Origin: Chara braunii
Taxonomy: Eukaryota; Streptophyta; Charophyceae; Charales; Characeae
NCBI GenBank assembly: GCA_003427395.1
Contig: BFEA01000395.1
Span: 1,059,913 to 1,082,478, forward strand
Reading direction: 5' to 3'
Length of the DNA: 22,566 bases
In this document: piece by piece, positions 17,960 through 22,566 of the stretch
Numbering within the stretch: the stretch's first letter is position 1
Layout: every line of letters starts with the position of its first letter
Position numbers and translations under genes: made by a program
Notes under the pieces: model-generated
Told to the model about the DNA's origin: nothing
Seen by the model: the letters and a program-made list of their open reading frames with translations, nothing else
Databases searched by the model: none

Positions 17960-18232
17960 TGTGGGTTCAAAATTCAAAAAGAAATTCAAAAAGATTCCCC
18001 GCGCGGTGATTGAGCCAAAAATTCCCTCCCTGCAACAGAACAAGAAAGAAGGTATGGCAACAGTTATTTCCGCGCTCTCTAAGGCACTATCAATTACCAA
18101 CCGCCGCGGGACCAGCCTCCTTCAAAAAGGCAGGGGGGGGCATTCATGCAATTGGGCGGGGCCCTCCCGATCAACCCCCGAAATATAGTTGCGCAGAAAG
18201 TCGCACGTCTACGGAAAGTAGCTCGTCACAAA
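17960..18232 (+). repeat. 240-bp dispersed repeat, copy 2
   Basis: Collinear with 13803-14045 (see landmarks there); it carries a G run and a few small insertions. It lies between LTR-like block B and the integrase relic, so it may be part of the 3' untranslated region of that Gypsy family. Confidence 0.8.
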
Positions 18233-18589
18233 AGGACAGGGAGGGGATCGGATGAAAGGGCGAGGGGAAGACAAAGGGTTACACGGAGACAAGGGACAGC
18301 AAGAAGGGAAGTTGGCGTGCGCTCAAGGCGGGGAGCGAGCTTGCATACCCAGCAAGAATTCAAAAATGGCTGCGTGCGCACCTGCTGGTGCAGGAAAAAT
18401 CGAAATGCCGTCAACTGAAATTCATAACTGTTTCTTGAAATTCTTGCTCGGTCGTTAATCGGCCGTGCAAGGCTAATTCGAACAAGGACAGGGGCAATCT
18501 CAAAATATACCTGCAATCAACTTGCAAAAATTCAAAAATAGAAGGCTTACTTCGGGTTTTAGTCCGAAGGGTACGTGAAGCCTCGAGGC
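18233..18589. other. No recognisable gene
   Basis: About 350 bp between the 240-bp repeat and the integrase relic, likely 3' non-coding part of the retrotransposon. Short frames exist on both strands without motifs. Confidence 0.5.
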
Positions 18590-19135
18590 ACGGAGCTTGG
18601 CTTATCACATGCGCAAATGAGGAGGAACATGGTCCATCAGGACCTGAACCCACAATATCAAGTACAGTCCACAGTCCAAAATATTGTGGCATCAGTTTTC
18701 GTGAAATATCCTTTTCCGCGTGTGGACTCAGCAGACTTGACCCAAGCTCTACCCCCAATCTGAAATGTTGACTGCCGTCGGTGTTTGTTCTCAAATGCTA
18801 TCATAGCATTCTGAACCTTCTGAATCTGTTCTACAGTTCCTTGCAGCATCGAGTGATATTGTAGTTCATATTCAATGCTACCCAGTGATGTTGTAGATTG
18901 AGAATCAGGCAAGAGAAAATCCAATGGTGTCCTAGGCTCCCATCCCAAATGCAGCTGATTAGGTGGCTAGCCAGTAGTTGAATGCACTGCATTATTATAT
19001 ATACTGGCAACGAGGGGTAGGTTGTCATCCCAATCAATCTAATTATGCTTACTATAGTGCCTGAGCAATTGCTGTATAGTCCTGTTCATTTGCTCCCCAG
19101 ATCCAGTCCTTACGTGGGGTGGCCAGCCCCTCCTG
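18590..19135 (-). pseudogene. Gypsy integrase, C-terminal half, inactivated
   Basis: Integrase inserts element DNA into the host genome. On the minus strand the relic begins near GEQMNRTIQQLLRHYSKHN, which corresponds to the region with the catalytic Glu of the D,D-35-E core; the surrounding motif has lost one residue. It continues with NLPLVASIYNNAVHSTTG, LGWEPRTPLDFLLP, AMIAFENKHRRQSTF and GGRAWVKSAES, then, after a frameshift, KLMPQYFG and VLDIVGSGPDGP of the C-terminal domain. In-frame TAG stops lie at about 19039 and just after HSTTG. The zinc-binding N-terminus and the two catalytic Asp residues are missing: upstream of 19135 the sequence no longer resembles integrase. It probably belongs with LTR-like block B. 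Confidence 0.88.
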
Positions 19136-20106
19136 TGTAAGTAAAGGAAAGACTCTCTCTTTAAAAAAAAACAACAACGAACAGACAAAAATGGCTCATA
19201 CGGCCTGGAAGAATGAACCGAGGGCCAGAAAACGTACAGCAGTCCTATGGCCGCCCGTAAATGGGTTTTCCTGACCAAATGGTCATCGCCTTCCGTTTTC
19301 TTCGGCCCAGAAGACGCTGGTCTGGCGGCAGCAGAAACTAGTTGGACACTATGCCAGAATGGGGGTAGTGGGACACTACACCTTCGACCATCAGTCTATG
19401 GAAACTTCAAGGTGCATTGCAGGATGCATTCTTCTTCCAGACTCTCTTTTCCGTGCTTTCCACGCTGCACATTCGTATGTGCTCTCTTTGTGATGACACA
19501 TAGACAAAAGGATTATTTATTTATTTTCTTCGAGCTATGTGTGTGATCTATGTGTCAAAAGGCGAGAGATGTTGAGTGTATTGGCAAGTACCGGGACTTG
19601 ACTGTGTACTTCTATCACCGCTTCTCCACTATGTCTGACTGTCTCTATCTGCGTGACAAAGCACGGACACGATAAGACTGGGCCACAGCACGTCGACTGT
19701 CTTTGACACGAGATGGCTGCACATCAGTTCGAATCCCCGATCAACCCAGATGAGTAAATAACTGTGAATTTACCTGGAGTTGGTCAGCTTGAAGATGATA
19801 TCTGAATGCCATCGGCATTTTTTTATCTTTATTTTTCAATCCAGTCCCGCCCCCCCCAGGCTCCATGTGGGAGGCCCGTGCATGCCACATGCAGGTGCTT
19901 CTAGCGCAGATTTGGCTGCAGTCCTGCTGCAGCAGGCTTGGCTGTAGGTTTCGATACTGCAGCCGAACAGACATCACATACCTATTCAGAGACTGACTGA
20001 TGCTAACCACAGCTGACACATCTGATATCTTAAATTGAAACGCACCCAGATTACGCGGTGATAGTGTCACAGACTTCGATCTTCCCTCAAATAACGCGCA
20101 TATGCA
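19136..20106. other. No recognisable gene
   Basis: About 970 bp. A 10-bp inverted pair, GACACATAGA (19495-19504) and TCTATGTGTC (19547-19556), encloses a TTTA-rich stretch. AGTTCGAATCCCC at 19726-19738 resembles a tRNA B box, but no tRNA can be folded around it. A C8 run lies near 19851. No protein motif is seen. Confidence 0.5.
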
Positions 20107-20199
20107 TTATTTCCGTATCTTTACCAGAATTCAAATCTTATTTCCGTATCTTTACCAGAATTCAAATCTTATTTCCGTATCTTTACCAGAATTCAAATC
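20107..20199. repeat. 31-bp unit repeated three times, identical
   Basis: Units 20107-20137, 20138-20168 and 20169-20199 are identical (each starts TTATTTCCGTATC and ends GAATTCAAATC). Perfect identity indicates a recent or homogenised duplication, or an assembly effect. Confidence 0.97.
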
Positions 20200-20480
20200 T
20201 TCTGCGGTCATAATGCTCGCTTTTTATTTGGTTGAAGACGATAGTGGCTTGCTGGCCCCCACAAGTTGACTGGGCATTGTTTGGTCACCTGGTCGCTGCT
20301 GGGTTTGTATCTTTTGCCTGTTTTCGTCCCACCTTTCGGTAACTAATTTACTCTTTCCATACCCCTTCCTAAGAGAAAGAACATTAGCAAACCTTTCCAG
20401 AGGGAAAACAAGAGGCCGATTGACCCTTGGTACATGCATGCTTCCATGTCTGTTTGCATGCTCGAATGCTATAGTGCTTG

Positions 20481-20482
<2 letters not shown>

Positions 20483-20540
<58 letters not shown>
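20483..20540. repeat. (TG)29 microsatellite
   Basis: An uninterrupted TG run of 58 bp, able to adopt Z-DNA. Surrounding sequence (20200-20739) has no recognisable gene. Confidence 0.98.
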
Positions 20541-20541
<1 letters not shown>

Positions 20542-20739
20542 CTAGATGAGTAGTTCCAAAATCGAAGCAGCTTTAGCTCTATTGCAGACAATGAAGCACA
20601 CTAAAGATGAGGCAATCCAAAAATGAAACATTTCTACTTCTATAGCAAACAACATGAGGCTTTCTTTGGGGTACCCCTTTTATTTGTTCTTGCACCTACA
20701 AGGCTTGCCACGTTGCTTGTGGTTAAGCTCAAGCTGCCC

Positions 20740-21014
20740 ACATCTTAAAGGTGCCGCACTTAGCAATGAAGAGAGCACAAGGAAAACACAGAGAATAAAC
20801 AAACCAACACACAATGTGCATTTGTGTATGTGGGGGGGTGGGGCGCAGGGCGTTTACTGCATTTGTTGTTTACATGCTTGCTCGGGTCTTGGGAACATTG
20901 TCCTGCCAATCCATTGGCTACTCTATAAAAGAGAGTGGCTTTCCCCGACAAATCTATAATGTGGATCCATTTCTCGATGATTGGAGTGGAGGATCGACCT
21001 GTCGATCAATCAAT
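20740..21014. repeat. 300-bp tandem duplication, copy 1
   Basis: Matches 21111-21410 from CATCTTAAAGGTGC to GTCGATCAATCAA. Shared landmarks include AAACAAACCAACA, TTTGTGTRTG with a G-rich run, GCTTGCT, TTGGGAAC, CCAATC.ATTGGC, AGAGAG..GCTTTCCC and GGATCC.TTTCTC. No convincing coding frame: similarity of the translated frames follows from the DNA match. Confidence 0.88.
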
Positions 21015-21110
21015 TGATCACGGAGAAATCTTTTGAGCTTACAGAGCAACCCCATTAAAAAAAATAGTGGTTGCCGGCACTTATAACAACGAGGCCCCCA
21101 CTATTTGGAT

Positions 21111-21410
21111 CCATCTTAAAGGTGCTGCGCCTAAGCACTGAAAAGAGAGCACATGGAAAACGCAGAGCACAAACAAACCAACAGACAACGCGAGTTTGTG
21201 TGTGTGCGCGAGGGGGTGGTAGGGAGGGAGGGGGGAGAAGAGGGCAGGCTGCGTTTGTGGTTTACGTGCTTGCTGGGATCCTGGGAACTTCGTCGTGCCA
21301 ATCAATTGGCACAGTGTCACCTAGAAAAGAGAGCAGCTTTCCCGGACCAATCAATAACATGGATCCGTTTCTCAATGATTGAGTCAAGGATCGATCCGTC
21401 AATCAATCGA
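21111..21410. repeat. 300-bp tandem duplication, copy 2
   Basis: Second copy, about 370 bp downstream of copy 1 and separated by about 95 bp. The G-rich segment has expanded here (21212-21235, GGGGGTGGTAGGGAGGGAGG and more), meeting the four-G-run rule for a G-quadruplex. Divergence is substantial, so the duplication is old. Confidence 0.88.
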
Positions 21411-22444
21411 CTTACTGTATCTATGGCTAAATCGAGTTTGGCCGATAATCCGGTGCTAGCGTCTGGCTCCCGAGTGGAGTAGAGCGCACGCAAATCACTG
21501 CTTTACCTGATGCATAAGCGACTATTAAAAGCTCTGCTACTATGAACTGTGGGATCAGGTACTAAGAGTGAAGGCCGTGTTTAAAGATCCAACTTCAATC
21601 TTTGTGTGTTCTTCGGGAAGGGGGCGCCAGAGGGGCGAGAGGAAAAGAAAACGAGAATAAGCGGTCGATTGGTGGCATGTGCGACTGAACAGATCAGATT
21701 CAGAAAAAGGCTCAGCTCTGATAGAATCTGTGTTGTCAGAGGGAGGCTTCGATTGTACTTGGTCTTTTTTTTCCCCACAGTAGCAGGGTTTCACAAAGTG
21801 GCCGCCGAGTCCGATACTTAGATAATGTGATGATTCGCTTGACTGGCTGTCTTCACAGTGATCTCTGTTTTTTTTGGGCGCCGTCATCCTTCTCTCATCT
21901 CGTGATGCCCTCGAGTGGTTTACCTGTGCTCTTCCCCCTGAACAAAATCTGTTCCGCTACAGTCTTCCCCCGAGCACAACGCACCCCGCTCATGACTGTG
22001 TACAAGTGATCTTTCCGATCCGATACAGTCACTTCTGCAGGTACGTTGTGTTCGGCGGAAGACGGGACACACGCTCACGTTCGTGGAGAAAGAAGGGTTG
22101 TGAAGGACGGTTGTCTGCTGTATACTGCGCCGCTCCTACAGAAAAAAGATGGATGCGAGTTCGATGCTCCCACTGCAATGACTCTTCAGCTCTCGTTACG
22201 AAGAACAACCCCCGCAGCCGCAGTGCCGTCTCCACCCGAACAGAAGGTACGGTCATTTTCCCTGTAGTCTGAAAGATGACCCAAATACAGCCAAAATGAC
22301 CGTGCGTTCTATTGGGGGGAGGACGGGTAGACGCGTACTATGTCTTTGAGCATCAGCATCAAGTGGCTGTACCCTCTCTCTTCTCTTGTCCGTGTGATGT
22401 CTTGTTGCCCGGGTTGCATGGCTGAGACCATGGGCTAGGAAGAT
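21411..22444. other. No recognisable gene
   Basis: About 1 kb. Overlapping open frames exist on both strands (for example 21874-22272 plus, 21555-21887 minus) without a motif I can name. Coding exons cannot be excluded in a eukaryote, but nothing seen here supports one. Confidence 0.5.
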
Positions 22445-22450
22445 CACACA

Positions 22451-22490
<40 letters not shown>
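22445..22490. repeat. (CA)n microsatellite
   Basis: A CA run with one CT interruption near its left end. It ends three bases before the adapter sequence. Confidence 0.97.
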
Positions 22491-22493
<3 letters not shown>

Positions 22494-22531
22494 CTGTCTC
22501 TTATACACATCTAGATGTGTATAAGAGACAG
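22494..22531. other. Nextera mate-pair junction adapter (Tn5 mosaic ends), contaminant
   Basis: CTGTCTCTTATACACATCT (22494-22512) is followed at once by its exact reverse complement (22513-22531). This is the 19-bp hyperactive Tn5 mosaic end in inverted orientation, the circularisation junction of Nextera mate-pair libraries. It is synthetic and should be masked. Translating the minus strand from 22510 gives the well-known artefact peptide start MCIRDS. Confidence 0.98.
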
Positions 22532-22532
22532 G

Positions 22533-22566
22533 CTGGAGGCTGAATCCAGGTTGTTGGTAAAAGTTT
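22533..22566. other. Post-adapter copy of positions 79-112
   Basis: All 34 bases equal 79-112, in the same orientation. In a mate-pair junction the other side of the adapter is the opposite end of the circularised fragment, so this is a read-through of the partner end, not contiguous genomic sequence. Confidence 0.9.

Noticed and set aside
19726-19738. tRNA B-box-like AGTTCGAATCCCC, possible tRNA gene or SINE
   Set aside because: No A box at suitable distance and no cloverleaf can be drawn around it.
20654-21382. Two similar plus-strand frames that could be paralogous exons
   Set aside because: The peptide similarity follows directly from the tandem DNA duplication; the frames include G-rich simple sequence and no splice-site logic.
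1-22566. Circular molecule, because the right end repeats the left end
   Set aside because: The repeat is preceded by a mate-pair junction adapter, which by design joins the two ends of one fragment.
1-22566. CRISPR array or prokaryotic operon
   Set aside because: Repeats have no spacer architecture, there are no cas-like frames, and composition, microsatellites and Gypsy relics are eukaryotic.

Overview
The window is eukaryotic nuclear DNA from a repeat-rich genome. It contains no intact gene. Everything recognisable is decayed mobile-element sequence, satellite or simple repeat, structured non-coding DNA, or an assembly artefact. The lineage cannot be fixed from this sequence. The Ty3/Gypsy pol fragments have a plant or streptophyte-alga flavour, and a hammerhead of the type III topology known from plant retrozymes is present, so a green-lineage genome is a low-confidence guess.

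Left part (1-8976). After a short 41-bp repeat there is a foldback element with arms of about 380 bp (243-1092). It abuts a dead Ty3/Gypsy element read on the minus strand: a PHD-like zinc finger and the start of the integrase region, RNase H, reverse transcriptase, protease, and gag with a zinc knuckle (1093-5760). Next come a leader and a 2.3-kb LTR-like block, copy A (6460-8759), then a second fragment of the foldback family (8764-8976). The RT-RNase H part still reads in one frame for over 1 kb but carries several stops, one of them in the catalytic YMDD motif.

Middle (8977-15589). No gene is recognised here. The stretch holds GTCCCA-rich clusters, a GC-rich 37-50-bp minisatellite, a 430-base N gap, and a non-coding tract of about 1.1 kb (12376-13503) dense in hairpins. 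In that tract lies a nearly complete type III hammerhead ribozyme fold (12521-12579, plus strand): all three helices pair, and one core base (G12) is replaced by A. A weaker hammerhead-like structure sits 0.7 kb away on the opposite strand. A third foldback-family fragment (13655-13799) and the first copy of a 240-bp repeat follow.

Right part (15590-22566). This has LTR-like block copy B (15590-17938) with an internal 150-160-bp tandem duplication, the second copy of the 240-bp repeat, and a Gypsy integrase relic on the minus strand (about 18590-19135). Beyond it are a perfect 31-bp triplicate, a (TG)29 tract, a tandem duplication of about 300 bp, and a (CA)n tract. The window ends in a 38-bp head-to-head Tn5 mosaic-end sequence (Nextera mate-pair junction adapter). 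The adapter is followed by 34 bases identical to positions 79-112, so the right end is an unremoved sequencing adapter joined to a copy of the left end, not biology.

The strongest candidates for follow-up are the hammerhead with its hairpin-rich surroundings, the foldback family, and the PHD-like finger inside the Gypsy pol.
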